Origin: Nicotiana tabacum
Lineage: Eukaryota > Streptophyta > Magnoliopsida > Solanales > Solanaceae
Length of the DNA: 64,000 nucleotides
Direction of reading: 5' to 3'
NCBI RefSeq assembly: GCF_000715075.1
Contig: NC_134087.1
Span: 129,757,518 to 129,821,517, forward strand
Shown: positions 23,583 through 35,250 of the stretch, in pieces
How the letters are laid out: the number at the start of each line of letters is the position of its first letter
Position numbering within the stretch: position 1 is the stretch's first letter
Notes under the pieces: generated by a model
Databases searched by the model: none
The model's input: only the letters and a program-made list of their open reading frames with translations
Told to the model about the DNA's origin: nothing
Program-made: the position numbers and the translations under genes

Positions 23583-26500
23583 TGTGAGCACGTGATTTTT
23601 GCCCCATACGAATTACTCCAAAAGAATTCCCAAAATTAGGTCTTTTCTTTAATTATGTGTTATTTTTAGGAATTATTATGCTATTTTCTTGATTGTTTGC
23701 ATATGTTTGTGTACATGTTTAATGCACTAAAAATACAAAAATATAGTATCTGCATTTAGGATTTAATTTTATATTTTTGTATATTAATTAAGTAAATTGT
23801 TGTATTACAAAAATAAAAAATTCAAAAAAATAACGTATTTTGAATTTTTAGTGTTTAATATCGAAATTTCTTGATTTGGTAAAATAATATTGTGATAATT
23901 ATTATTTAGAGTTAATTAGTATTTCTGATAGGATGATTTGGTTTTATAATTTAATTTAGGATTTTAGTTTTAATTTTTCGAAAAAAAAGGAAGAAAAGAA
24001 AAGGAAAAGAATTAAAGAGAAGGAAATCGGAATTGGGCCAAATCCAATTTAATTTAAGAAGCCCAAACAATTACCCAGCCAAACCTGCCTATCCAGCCCA
24101 AAACCCGTGTCAAAATCCGGTCCATCCCAGGCCATATCAAACGACGTCGTTTGGTATAGTTTGATCAGGACCGTCGATTTCACTTGATCGAACGGTCCCT
24201 AACCTCGCCCATGACCCAAGCCCGCCCCGCCCCTGAACCAGTACAGCCCCACTTAACCAAAATGACCCCGTTTCAATCAACAATACAATCAGAGCCGTTG
24301 GATTTCAATCATCCAACGACCTTAATTGAATCATTGATTTAATATATCCAAACCATTAGCCCCCTACCCCCAAACTCAGAACCCCCCTCCTCTCTCTCGT
24401 CTCTCTTCAGAGACCAACAAATCACCGCCTCACTCCGCCGCCTTCCGCCCAACGGAAATCGCCTCACGACAGTTCCGGTGGCTCAATCATTCCCAAAAAT
24501 ACACCCCAGGATCCCCTTGATCTCTTCTTTAATAATCCATAACCCGTTCCCTTCAAATCCCCCTCAATCCCTTCGAATCTTGAATCAAAGAAACAAACCC
24601 TAAATCCCCAAACTCCGAAACATTAGGTATGGAGGTTTGAGGTTGAAATCGACCTTAGTTGTGTGTTCTCAGTCGAGAACACTCGATTAAGGTCTATTCC
24701 GGCCACAAATTCGAAGAAAATTGAAGGCCTAATTCGAGACAGTGTTCAAGCATTTAGAGGTAGGTTTCTTGATTTTATTTTTGCTATTTCCTTTTATTAT
24801 TCTCATCTTCTACTCCTTTCTTTGATTTTTTATTTTTTATTTTTTTTAATTGGTTTTTTTTCTGATTAAAAATCAAATAAAATATCAAACTCCCAGTTGC
24901 CTTTAGAATAATTTGTCCAATTAGTTTAACATATATTTTATTTTTCAAAATTTCAAAAATTGTTCTCTGATTGATTCTGTTGGTCTTCCAATCTGGGCAG
25001 TTTAAAATAGGTGATTATTTGTGTTATTAATCAATTGTATAGTACATTGCATTGAAAACCATTTAAGTGGTTGGTTCTGTTTTCTGCATTCCATAAGATT
25101 GCAGAAATTCAATTGGGATAAATTAGCATGTTTGATAGGTTTGAGTGATTAACAGAGGTCTGAAAGGGGGTAGCTTTAGGGATTATCTACCTAACTTTAG
25201 GAAGCTTCTAATAGTGGTAGGGTTGGGATTGCAATAACTGTTTAAATTAAGAAAGCACTAAGCTAGTGGATAGTTAAAAATGAAAAGGTAAATTGATAAT
25301 GGAGAATACACTAAAATGAATGCCTATTTAAAGGCTGAACTTGAGAGGTTTTAAGAACACAAGAAAGATTCTGAAAATACTGGAAATGAAGAACATTTTC
25401 TAAAAAATACTAAAAGAAATACTGAAGAGATTTTGAGAGAGTTAAAAATTCCCAGAAAATACAGTATACTACAAAGGAACTACTGTTCTATTGATCTTCC
25501 TTTGAATCTGGAGGTTTTTGACATTTCGAAACAGTTTCTGATTTCTCTTTGGTATCGAAGAATGGTTTGGATTGAGTTCTAAAAGTGCTGATCAAATTTT
25601 TCTGCCCATCTACTGTTCCATTGAATTATCTGGGGTTAATAGCTTTTTTTTGGTTAAAACTGGGTTGTTTTTCCTGTTTCTGCTGACTGCTGAGCCTTCA
25701 TTTTCTTTGGTATTTCCTGTGATTTCATCAGGTACACACTCTTGAACCTCAGTTGGTTTATGTAATGGATTTGCAGAATAAAATGAGAAGTCGTCTTAAA
25801 GCATAAACTCAGTTTAGGTCGATTTTTGTAATATCGTTTCAATTTTGTTTGTTAAATGTGATGTATTGTATTAGTTAGTCAGGTTTAGCTCGAAATGTAT
25901 AAGTTTCTATTAATGCGTTTAACTTAGGATTGTAATAGATTGAGAATCGTTCACTTGAACTCTGTAATTTAAATTATGCATAATGAACTTGGATGTATGG
26001 ATTGTTTGGAAGAACTTTACCACGCGGTTTCGTCTTGATCATTATCACTACTTAGGGTTGTGGGTGTTCATTAAAGTTATGGTAATTGAAAGTTTTTCCT
26101 TAAAAGTGTAGTGTATATGGAATTTTGTTAGTAAAGATGGAATCAAATTATTTTTAAAGGGGTAAGAACAGATGGCCTGTTGAGTACATTTGGATCTCAA
26201 GGCACTTGTTTGGTTTGTTTGTGATGTATTAAGTAAAATCCAAGGGTGAAATGTCCAGTTGGCAGCATGTGTCTTCAATAATTTACTAAGAACTGAGTGC
26301 TTCTTTATTCTTATAGCCTTGTTAGTTCAAATGTCTATTAAGTAGTAGTGCATCATATGTCATTGGAACTTGTAATTAATTAAAAGCCTACTATTTTTAA
26401 GTGTGCTTATGCATAAAGTATCCATGGGAAGATTCAAGTTATTGAGTTTATTAGTTTAAAAGAAAGGAGCTTATTGTGTAGTAGAATGGGGAAGTACTAC

Positions 26501-26901
26501 AAGGCGTCATTTAATTATTTCTTTTAAAATCCTTAGAATTCAAGGCGTGCCATTTAACAAATTTTCATGGCCCTCGCAAAGTTAAAAACGCGTAGTTGCT
26601 TTAGGTGCGTTATTTTAATAATATTACTTTTCTAAACTCGGGTGTCCATTTCATGTGACCAAAATCCAAATCCTAACAACGTTAAATAAATATATCGCAG
26701 ATCGCGGGTGCATTTCGTGTGGCGTAATCCAAAGATGTGTTTTGTGTAACGTTGAAATCTTCCTAAAATGAATTAAAAGCGGTTTAAAGTAAAAATGCAC
26801 ATAGGTTCAAAAATTATTTTAAAATCAGATAATAGGCCAAATATAACAGTTGAGCGACCGTGCTAGAACCATGGAACTCGGGAATGCCTAACACCTTTCC
26901 C
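23583..26901 (+). mobile_element. Tat-lineage LTR (family A), 3' end truncated
   Basis: It starts TGTGAGCACGTGATTTTTGC, like the minus-strand copy at 2738. It contains the 16-bp palindrome at 24138-24153, a pyrimidine-rich CCCTAAACCC-like stretch near 24360-24620, a stem-loop near 24651-24690, and a TATA-like box at 25324-25334. Near its end is the phrase CTCGGGAATGCCTAACACC, which I associate with the 3' part of such LTRs. At about 26901 it stops and gypsy-derived sequence begins, so its final part and PBS are missing. At 3.3 kb it could be a truncated 5' LTR or a broken solo LTR. Confidence 0.7.
24138..24153. promoter_or_regulatory. 16-bp perfect palindrome with ACGT core
   Basis: CAAACGACGTCGTTTG equals its own reverse complement. 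The centre GACGTC is a bZIP-type ACGT element. The other LTR A copy has AAACGACATCGTTT at 2145-2158, one base off. The regulatory role is inferred. Confidence 0.55.
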
Positions 26902-27640
26902 ACTACAACATTGTATGCACGCAATAAGAAAGTGGCACCTATCGTGGCTAACGAACTGGAAGAAGAAAAAAATCAAAAGGTGATATTCAAGATCATATAG
27001 GTTGCATGGAATTCCAACAGATGTGGGCACTACGATGAGCCAAGTTTTCATGCAACAAGTGGCAAAACAACCAACAAAAGTCATTGCTTACATTTATAGA
27101 CAACTGAGAAGGCACGAAAGGAAATCCATGGTGCTAGCAATTTAAAGGAAGATTGCGAGTAGTATAAATAGATTTGTGTAGGTCGCAAGCTAAAGTATGA
27201 AAGAGCGACAAGGTTTTAGGTAGATAAGAGTAAAAGTATGAAAAGGTGAGTGACAAGGTGACGAGAACAGGTAAGGCCTCGAGATTAAGCCCATCAAAAC
27301 AAGAGATCTGATGGTTTCCATAAGTTATAGAAAGCTCGGTACAGTCATAACAAACTCAGAGGAGTCTAAGAGTAGGAGCAATTAGAAGAGATGAAATGCA
27401 ACCCTGGTAGTAGAATAAGGTTGTAATGGCGATAGATAAGAGGATGACTTTTAGGCCTTTGATTGAGTAATGATTTAAAGAAAAGGGATTTCATGGATGG
27501 CAAGGTGTTAGAATACCCCCACAAGATGAATCACATTAGGATGATATGAAGTACGGTTATTGAAGTATAGCATCACCCCTAGGTGGATCAAGAAAATCAC
27601 TTTGGATGTTCCCCGATAAGACGTGAGCCTTAGTGACAAT
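26902..27640 (+). other. Degenerate gypsy-derived DNA
   Basis: No frame is open for more than a short stretch. Purine-rich text and the RNase H/integrase remains just downstream suggest decayed pol sequence, but I recognise no motif inside it. Confidence 0.35.
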
Positions 27641-28050
27641 GTGTTACGTCAGAGGCGATGGTTGGAGCTAGTGAAAGACTATGATGTTGATATCTTATAC
27701 CATCCAGGGAAGGCGGATGTAGTAGTCGACGCCCTCAGCGTAGATCTATGGGTAGCCTATCATATTTACAACCAAAGAAGAGTGAGATAGCTTATGAGAT
27801 TTATCAGCTAGCTAATTCTGGAATTCGATTACTAGATTCAGGTGGTACCAGAGATACTATTCAGGACATGGCAACATCCTCTTAGTAACTGAAGTGAAGG
27901 AATGCCAGTATGAAGTTCCTGTGCTAGCTCATTATAGAGATACAACCCTTCAAAAGGAGAAGACACCATTTGAGATTACAGGAGATGGAGTCCTCAGATA
28001 TTGAGGTCGATTATGTGTTCCTAATATGGCAGGGTTGCGCCAGCATGTTA
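27641..28050 (+). pseudogene. Gypsy RNase H/integrase N-terminal remnant
   Basis: The frame reads [21 protein letters not shown], followed by [11 protein letters not shown] and, after a stop, [11 protein letters not shown]. Later come VLAHYRDTTLQKEK, another stop, and CVPNMAGLRQHVM. This is the end of RNase H and the start of integrase in plant chromoviruses. It belongs to a different copy from the Tekay-like element, whose corresponding text at 15750-15830 differs in detail. The rest of the integrase is missing. Confidence 0.8.
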
Positions 28051-28781
28051 TGGTATAAGTAGTGAGAGAGTAACCTAGAGTGGTGTAGCACACCTCGGTA
28101 ATAATAAGCTGAAATAAGTGTTATAGTACAGTACAACCTACCTAGATTCTCTAAAATCATAAGGACATATAACCAATTCTAGAAAATAAAATATAGCAAT
28201 AGTGGTACATTCAACAAAGTACCAAGCGAAGAACTTCAACATACCTATATATACCCCGAGGGACATCTTGTCATAGTTCTGTATATGTTTACAAAGTGAT
28301 GCCAAGATATTGGGTAAAAGCTTAAGGAAAAAGGAGAGAAGAGTCGCATATGTGCACATACAAGGACAAAGTCGTACAGACTACATGATAGATGCAGAAA
28401 TAATTATTATATTGGAAGAATTCCAACTACGAGTCGTGGTGTGATAAAGAGGCCTAAAGGGGGAATGCCCTAGCCTTTGTATTTATTCATAGAATAGTTG
28501 CCTAGATGTCAAAGGACAATATTAAAGTATTCATAAGATCCATATATAGGTTATGAGAATGAGAAGTGCATCAGTCAACATTTGAGGATGAATGTTCCAA
28601 AGGGGGAATGATGTTGCATCCCATGTTTTTGTACGTAAAAGTACGTCGTAAGTCAATTGATGTAAGCTTGAAAATGAGATCCTCTTTGAAAGTATATAAA
28701 GTGATTTAACGATGTTAAACCCTATTTTAGCAAGACTTTAAGAGTTAACATTTGGGGACGAATATTTCTAAGGGAACATGT
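28051..28781 (+). other. Decayed 3' end region with two successive element-end/LTR-start modules
   Basis: At 28579-28611 the sequence CAACATTTGAGGATGAATGT leads to AAAGGGGGAATGA and then TGTTGCATCCC at 28612. At 28747-28781 a similar AACATTTGGGGACGAATATT leads to AAGGGAACATGT and TGTTACACCCC at 28782. Both look like the last codons of gypsy pol followed by a PPT and the start of an LTR. The piece between them (28612-28746) would be a short LTR 5' fragment. Confidence 0.5.
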
Positions 28782-31353
28782 TGTTACACCCCGTACTTCA
28801 GACATCATTGTCATTATAGGATTATCTAATGTAAGCTCAAAAAGGACGAAATCTTTCTACAAGGATAAGAAAGGTTTACTGAAGTCTTAAGTAAGTTAAG
28901 ATGAATATGAGAATTTTAATCATTATTTAAATGAGTTTAAAGTCACGATATGACTATATATGATATTTGGATATAAAATATAAAGTTTGGGAAAAATCGG
29001 ATTTAAGTTGCGGAAAAACCGACTAAGGATTTGCATTGTAATGAAGCTTTTTGAGAAATACATTTCGTATTCTATATGAGGTATTTTTGGGGCATATTAT
29101 ATACCAAATTGAATTTCTTGGAATCTAGTTTCCAAATCTCTTAACCATTCATTCATACGACGTCCTGATAAAAATATATAAGCGAATGAAGAAGGGCCAA
29201 TGATACTTTTTGACTTTTTAAAAAAAGGATATTTACATACCTTATCTCGTCTCTTTCTCCATTTTTCCAGAGAGCACTACTAAATAACATCCCTAACCTT
29301 ACCCATTAGCTCTCTATAAGGGATTCAAATAAGATTATCATCCCAGACATGAAATCAAGTAGCGATAACATTAAAATGATCCCTACAACATAAGTATCGC
29401 TATATCGCCTATCTTTTTCTTGGTAGTTTGAGTTTTGGAAGGTATTTAATATTTAAATTCCTATTTTCGGTATTTAAGCTTTGAAATATCAAGAAAGGTT
29501 GATAAATTCATTTCCTAATATTTAGAACTCACAGGACGATGATCGGAAGCCATGAGTTTGAGTTATTTGACTTTTAGTTGACTGTTTTGTAGTCCACTCG
29601 TGTTGGTCTATTGTGTTGTTGATTTATGGAGTTTGGAATAATGAAGGGAGTGGAGAAACACCACATGTGGTAGGGTAGTAGGCTGGTCGCTCATCATTGC
29701 AATTTTAGGCTAATCAATAACTTGTTGATTGGGTGTGTTATGGTATATTTGGGGTTTTTATTGTGTTGAAGGTCCCAAGTTGTAGTTGGTTTGTTTTTGA
29801 GTTGATGATTGTATTGTGTTTGTATCTCGCCTATAGTAGGCTCGAGGGAGCAGTAAAATCAACGAAAATGTTACCCGATTTATTTTAGAATCGAGTTATC
29901 GTTTGAGATACGTGATATACTAGCACCATCTAAGTTGTACATGTATTTCATTGTTATAGGTTTGGCGCGCTAGTTGTCATGAGCTTGTTGTTTATGTGGT
30001 TCTTATTGTATTGCTCTGGTTGCTGTTGTTGGTATCTAGTATTGGATGAGGACCTTGTTACAGGGGAGATACTGCCCAAATTTGCATACATGAGCTACTA
30101 GTTTATGTTGCGGACTTAGCCTTTACTCAACATTGATTTTGAATCTCCTTATGCTATGGTAGATTGGATTTGAGTTATTTGAAGAATTTCTTGGAAGGTA
30201 TTAAGGACTCAACGGAATTAAGGTATGTTAAGACTATCCCTTCTTTTTTTTGGTATGATCCATATGATAAAAAGAAATGAGCAAACGTACAACATTCAAA
30301 AAAGACTCTATTTATAGAAGTACTAGGGGTGCCTATGTTCTTGATTACTCATGTGTCATATTATTATATCTTCTATTCATAGGTCTTAGAAGAATACGTA
30401 AGTTGCTAAAGTTTATCCGAAGGCATATTGATCTTATGACATTCCAAGAGATCTTATCGACTTACTTCATTATGCATTGCATTCATTTATACATGTACAT
30501 TGACCCATGGCTAGATGGCATTTTATACACGTATATTATATGTATATGGGGTATTGGGAAAGGTTATGGCACTATATACGCACTACCACCTGATCAGCTG
30601 GTATATGTTGATGTTTTTGCCCATAGTGGCTAAGATGGTATGATGGGATGCCCTCAGAGGCTTGATGACGTTAGGTACGCATATACCTAAGCATGGTATG
30701 ACATTTATATGCACATGCATGACATTATAAATTTGCATGATTCATAGAGCTATTCAAAATTACAGGTTGAGTTCTTTACAACATGTTTCTTTCATGCCTT
30801 ATATATACTACTTTCATGCCTTACATACTCAGTACTTTATTTGTACTGACGTCCTTTTTGCCCGAGGACGCTCCATTTCATGCCTGCTGATCCCAATCGA
30901 TAGGTTGAGAGTCATCTTAGTAGGCTATCAGCTGAGCGGAAGGTGTTGGTGCACTCCACTTGCTCCGGAGTTGCCTATTTGGTCAGTATGATTTAGACAT
31001 GTATTGATTAATATGGCGAGGCCCTGTCCCGACCTTTATGATATTTATGTACTCTTAGAGGCTTGTAGACAGATGTCATGTATATGGATACTTGTATGGC
31101 CTTGTCGGCCTATGTTTTGAGTATATAGAGGATCATGTCGGCCTTAGACGCCCGTATGTCATATGTATAAGTCGATATATCATGTTGAGTCATCCTATGT
31201 CGAGTATTCCCTTATGTTTTATTCTAGTTATCTCATGACAACCTTTTCGGCTCATTTACCTATGATAGTATGATGCGAAAGATACTTTACGTTGGTACTT
31301 GGTTGAGTAAGGTACTGGGTGCCTGTCGCGGCCCATCGGTTTGAGTCGTGATA
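28782..31353 (+). mobile_element. Family C gypsy LTR
   Basis: It starts TGTTACACCCCGTAC after a PPT-like stretch and ends near GGTTTGAGTCGTGATA (GTCGTGACA in the inverted copy at 23251), about 2.57 kb. It contains GGCCTTGTCGGCC at 31098-31110. Its 3' third matches 23251-23582 in inverse and, more loosely, 31357-31955 downstream. The LTR supplies promoter and polyadenylation signals. ORFs at 30277-30633 and 30737-30991 are not credible genes. Confidence 0.65.
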
Positions 31354-31356
31354 CAT

Positions 31357-31955
31357 ATGCATGACATTATAAATGTTTCATGATTCATAGAGCTATGAAG
31401 ACTTACAAGTTGAGTCATTTACTCCATGTTTCTTTCATATCTTTTATATACTAATTTTCATGCCTTACATACTCAGTACATTATTCGTACCGATGGCCCT
31501 TTTGCTGGGGACGGTGCATTTCATGCCTGCAGGTCTTGATAGATAGCTGGATAGACCTTCCTAGTAGACATTGTCAAACATCAACTTGGTTTAAGCTCCA
31601 TTTCCTCGAAGTTACCCGGTTTGGACCTTGGAGTCCATTTTATATATACAGGTATGATGGGTAGGCCGAGGCCTTGTTCCGACCATGATACAGTTCATTT
31701 ATCTCTAGAGGCTTGTATATGAGTCTTGTATATTTTTTATATCAATATTGTGGCCTTGCCAGCCCTATCTACATGTTAGTTTGATATTACTAGTTATAAA
31801 CATTCATGTTGGCCTCGTTGGCCTTGATTGGTATTGTCAGCTTGAAGGTAGGCCTTGTCGGCCTAATTTGAGGGTTAGCCTTCTAGAGTTCATAGTTATA
31901 GAGTGGTGCGCTCGAACCAAATATGGCACTGGGTGCCCTACCCAGATTTGGGGCA
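31357..31955 (+). mobile_element. Second, related LTR 3' fragment
   Basis: TGCATGACATTATAAAT at 31357 repeats the text at 30717, and homology continues (CATACTCAGTAC, CATTTCATGCCTGC, AGAGGCTTGTA) down to GCACTGGGTGCC. So the 3' part of a family C-like LTR is repeated head to tail about 640 bp downstream. It carries GGCC-N5-GGCC dyads at 31811-31823 and 31851-31863. Confidence 0.65.
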
Positions 31956-31966
31956 TAACAAATAAC

Positions 31967-31984
31967 TCCCCCACAATAGTGCCA
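31967..31984 (-). other. Degenerate primer binding site (tRNA-Asp type)
   Basis: The minus strand reads TGGCACTATTGTGGGGGA. Compared with the tRNA-Asp-type site of many plant gypsy elements (TGGCGCCGTTGCCGGGGA), four of five differences are transitions, most at CpG or CpNpG positions. It sits at the expected place next to LTR D. Confidence 0.55.
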
Positions 31985-31989
31985 GAAAT

Positions 31990-33475
31990 TGATCCACGTC
32001 CAATCCACACTCAATGGTAAGTGGAAGTGGTCACTACAATTATAATATGCAACTAAAGTCGGGGTCGAATTACTCAGGGAGTTTATGAAGGGTGTTAAGT
32101 CAGATTTTTGAAGAGAGCACGTGAAACAACTAAATTATACTTCCAAACAAAGGGTGATTGTTTTCCAAATTAACATTAAGAGATTTAAACTAATTAAAAG
32201 TAACTAGAAAGAAAAAAAATAGTTTTTGGTGTTTTTAATCAATTGGGGAAAACCCTAGGGATATGACCTTTACCTAGGTGCAAACCTAATGTGTATATCA
32301 AGGTAATGCTTGTTTTGTGGATTGAGGTATATTATAACTCTCAATTCTCAAGTACCCACTCAATACCTCTCAGTTATAGAATGATTATGCCAAATTGACT
32401 TTCTCTACTCCAATTGGGTAGCAATCCAAACAATTGATATGAGTCCAAGTCGGGTTTTCCATATCTCTAGTTCAACCCCTTTAATCAAACTAGCCAAAAC
32501 CTTAATTATCTCAATTCCTTGTCAGCCAAGTTTTTCTAGACTACGTTCCTCTTTCTCAAGTTAGAACTAAGTCAAATAGGCATGTATCAATGTTTGCAAC
32601 CATTAATTCTAGAAATAAGGTATAAACAAGTCTTAATAATAAATACCAAATCATAAACAAGCATTAAAATTAATAACTCATAAGATTTACACACTAGGGT
32701 TGGGTTACAACCCTAGATAAAATCTAGCTACTCATGCTAGAAAGAAAAAGAAACAAAGTAGAAGAAGTAATTAAAGCCATAAACTACAATTAATTGATAA
32801 AATTAATAATTGTTCTTCAATATTTGTAACCATGTTCCCAAAAATGTAAAATATAACCGATATAGCTGCTTACAATACAAAACTTGTCCTAAAAAAAGTA
32901 TTTCCCATCTATTTATAGCGCCCAGAATTTCGCTGAACAAAATACCCTTCGGAAGGTTCTGCGGCCGCAAAATTCCATATGCAGTCCGCACTTTTCTTCT
33001 TCTCATGACTCGAGAGGAATTCTCCGGCCCCACAATTCCATTTACGATTGCACTTCAGCTTCTGCAGCCGCACTTTTTGACAGTGGACCGCACTTTAATG
33101 AGGCTTCACAGTTGGTCTTTTCACACCTTCTCTAAACTTTTTAAATCTTTTCAGTGTGACTGGCTTTTGCTGCCGCACAATTTGGTGTGCGGGCCACGCT
33201 TCTTCAAACTCCTCTGAGGATTCAAGTTTCCTTCTGCAGCCGCATATGTACTTTTACGGTAGCAAAATTACTTCTGCGGACCGCACTTTTGCCTCCAATT
33301 CTCCTTCTTGCCTTTTTGAGTTGGAATAATCCTTTTTGAGTTAGATTTCTTCGTTAAGCTCCATTCCTCCAACATGCCTGAAATTTACACAATTTTATTA
33401 GTTTAGGGAACAAAAATCTATACTTTCGGACTAAAACTAAAGCAAGAAGGTACTAATAAGTGGTTAAAATTCACA
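31990..33475 (-). mobile_element. Athila-like LTR (family D)
   Basis: The minus strand begins TGTGAATTTTAACCAC near 33475 and ends near 31990 just before the degenerate PBS, about 1.49 kb. It contains repeated GCGGCCGCA/CCGCACTTTT-type motifs at 32950-33290, including the perfect palindrome TGCGGCCGCA at 32960-32969, and a GGTTGTAACCCAACCCTAG stretch near 32697-32715. No coding frame is credible. The internal region that should follow the PBS is absent, replaced by the family C fragment. Confidence 0.55.
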
Positions 33476-33481
33476 CTTATC

Positions 33482-34012
33482 TGGTACCTGCAGCCGAGCC
33501 AGCCCTAGCAGACTTTATGATCGCACTGGGCTTTCAGGATGTCATGGGCTACATGCTGCAGTTCATGGATTCTATGACTCAAGTTGGACTATTTCCAGCA
33601 GATTAGGCCATATATCAAGTGGGAGGGGGAGCACAGACCCCTATTGCTCATGTGCAAGGCACGTTGCTGATGTATATCAAACCTCAGGTACACTTCCTGC
33701 AAGCAGGGTTCAGCTGGTTGCAGCGGATAGGGCAGAGACTAGACCGACCACGACCGTTGAGGAGCTGAAGTGGGTTGACAGGTGGACTAGGCTTCATCCT
33801 TTTGTCTTTTGCGGTGAGCAGTCAGAGGACCCACATGATTTCATTGACCATTGCAGGAAGAGGCTGCATAATATAGGAATAATGGAGCCCAATGGGGTGG
33901 ACTTCACCATATTTCAGCTAGAGGGGAAGGCCCATAGATGGTGGCAGTCTTATCTCTAGAGCAGGCCAGCAGGTTCACCTCACGGCCCAGTTGAGCATAG
34001 CTTGCAAAATCA
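33482..34012 (+). pseudogene. Gypsy gag fragment
   Basis: The first frame reads ALGFQDVMGYMLQFMDSMTQ, then a stop and a frame change. The second frame reads LHPFVFCGEQSEDPHDFIDH, FTIFQLEGKAHRWWQSYL, a stop, then RPAGSP. The FQLEG-A-RWW pattern is the gag core of Ty3/gypsy elements. It ends abruptly near 34012, where LINE-related or unknown DNA begins. Confidence 0.75.
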
Positions 34013-35250
34013 TTTTGGAAAACTGGTTTTCTTTGCGTGTGATTCTGAGAACTTGCACTTAATGTATTGATCATCATAAAACTCCATATGATGTCTACAA
34101 ATGAGATTTGAGGTTGACACGGGCTGCCTTTGAGGCAATTTACACGCGAAGGATTCTTCACAATATACCTGGGAGTGAGTCAGGTTGCTAAGGCTAATGT
34201 GTAGCCTTCTCTTTGCCTTATTGAGAGTATTAATGGATTGGCCTAAGTAGTGGTTGCACCTATAGGAAATGAGTATCAAAGATACTAATACCACCCTAAT
34301 AGATTTGGCCAAAACATATAGCCCATCCCCCTCCAAAATACCTAGTGCATCGTGAATTTCCAGTCAACTTCGTCCAATTCTGTGCTTGGACAGGCATCCC
34401 GGCAGCAAAGGGACTACTCGTAACTTGTCTGCAGTGAAGCCTAATATTTCCAGTAAATGTGCTTGTATGCATAATAGGCCATATGATAATTATATGTTGT
34501 ATCTTGGTCTGCCATTGGTTGTACCAAACATGTGCAGCAGCAACACCAGATCCTGTTGTATTCCAGGTCTGGAGCTTCAACATCCTGGGATGAGTGTTGT
34601 GTCGCAGTAGGCTCCTGATGTCATGTACTTCTCCATACCTCCAAACTTTTCTTGGTATCATTTTAGTCCTTGGTAGCAGCATTGTTTTAGTGTATAGATT
34701 ATACTCAGCCATGTTATAGGTTTCAATTTTTGTAAGTAAATCTTCTATCTGTAGTATTTGTTCTTGCAATCCTCTTCATCGAATAGAAGTTTGTGACTTG
34801 ACAAGGTTGAACAATCTGCTCTCATTGCCATCATACTGGACATATATGTTTCTCCAGTTTGTGATACTTATGTGCACCCTTCTCTTTGTGTTGTTGGGTG
34901 TATTTTTGAATTGACTTATTTTGTGGTTGCATCTACCGGGAATGAGTATCAAGGATACTAATACCACCCTAATAGATTTGGCCATAACATTGAGCCAATA
35001 ATCCTCCACAGTACCTGCAAAGACAGCAAACGTGTTAGTGGAAAAAATCTTCCTTCTCTCCTCCCTAAGGATTTGAATTGGAAGTATATTGTGCTTTCCT
35101 TCCCTATTTGGTTGCCCCTTTCCTCCTAATAACCTACTTATCCTCCTCTCTACAGTGAGAAATCCTCCCATAAGAATCATCTTTTCAAGTCATTAACAGA
35201 TTCTTTGGCAGTTTTAATCCTAAGGTATAGTATTTGGAGCTTGTCATTGT
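34013..35250 (-). other. LINE 3' untranslated region and unclassified junction DNA
   Basis: The stretch 34013-34190 between the gypsy gag fragment and the LINE has no recognised feature. From 34190 upward, a segment with GAGTATCAA-GATACTAATACC and CCCTAATAGATTTGGCC occurs twice in the same orientation, about 690 bp apart. Frames at 34296-34769 and 34776-35180 (minus) are open but match no domain I know; both include the repeated segment in translation (AKSIRVVLVSLIL). Confidence 0.45.
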
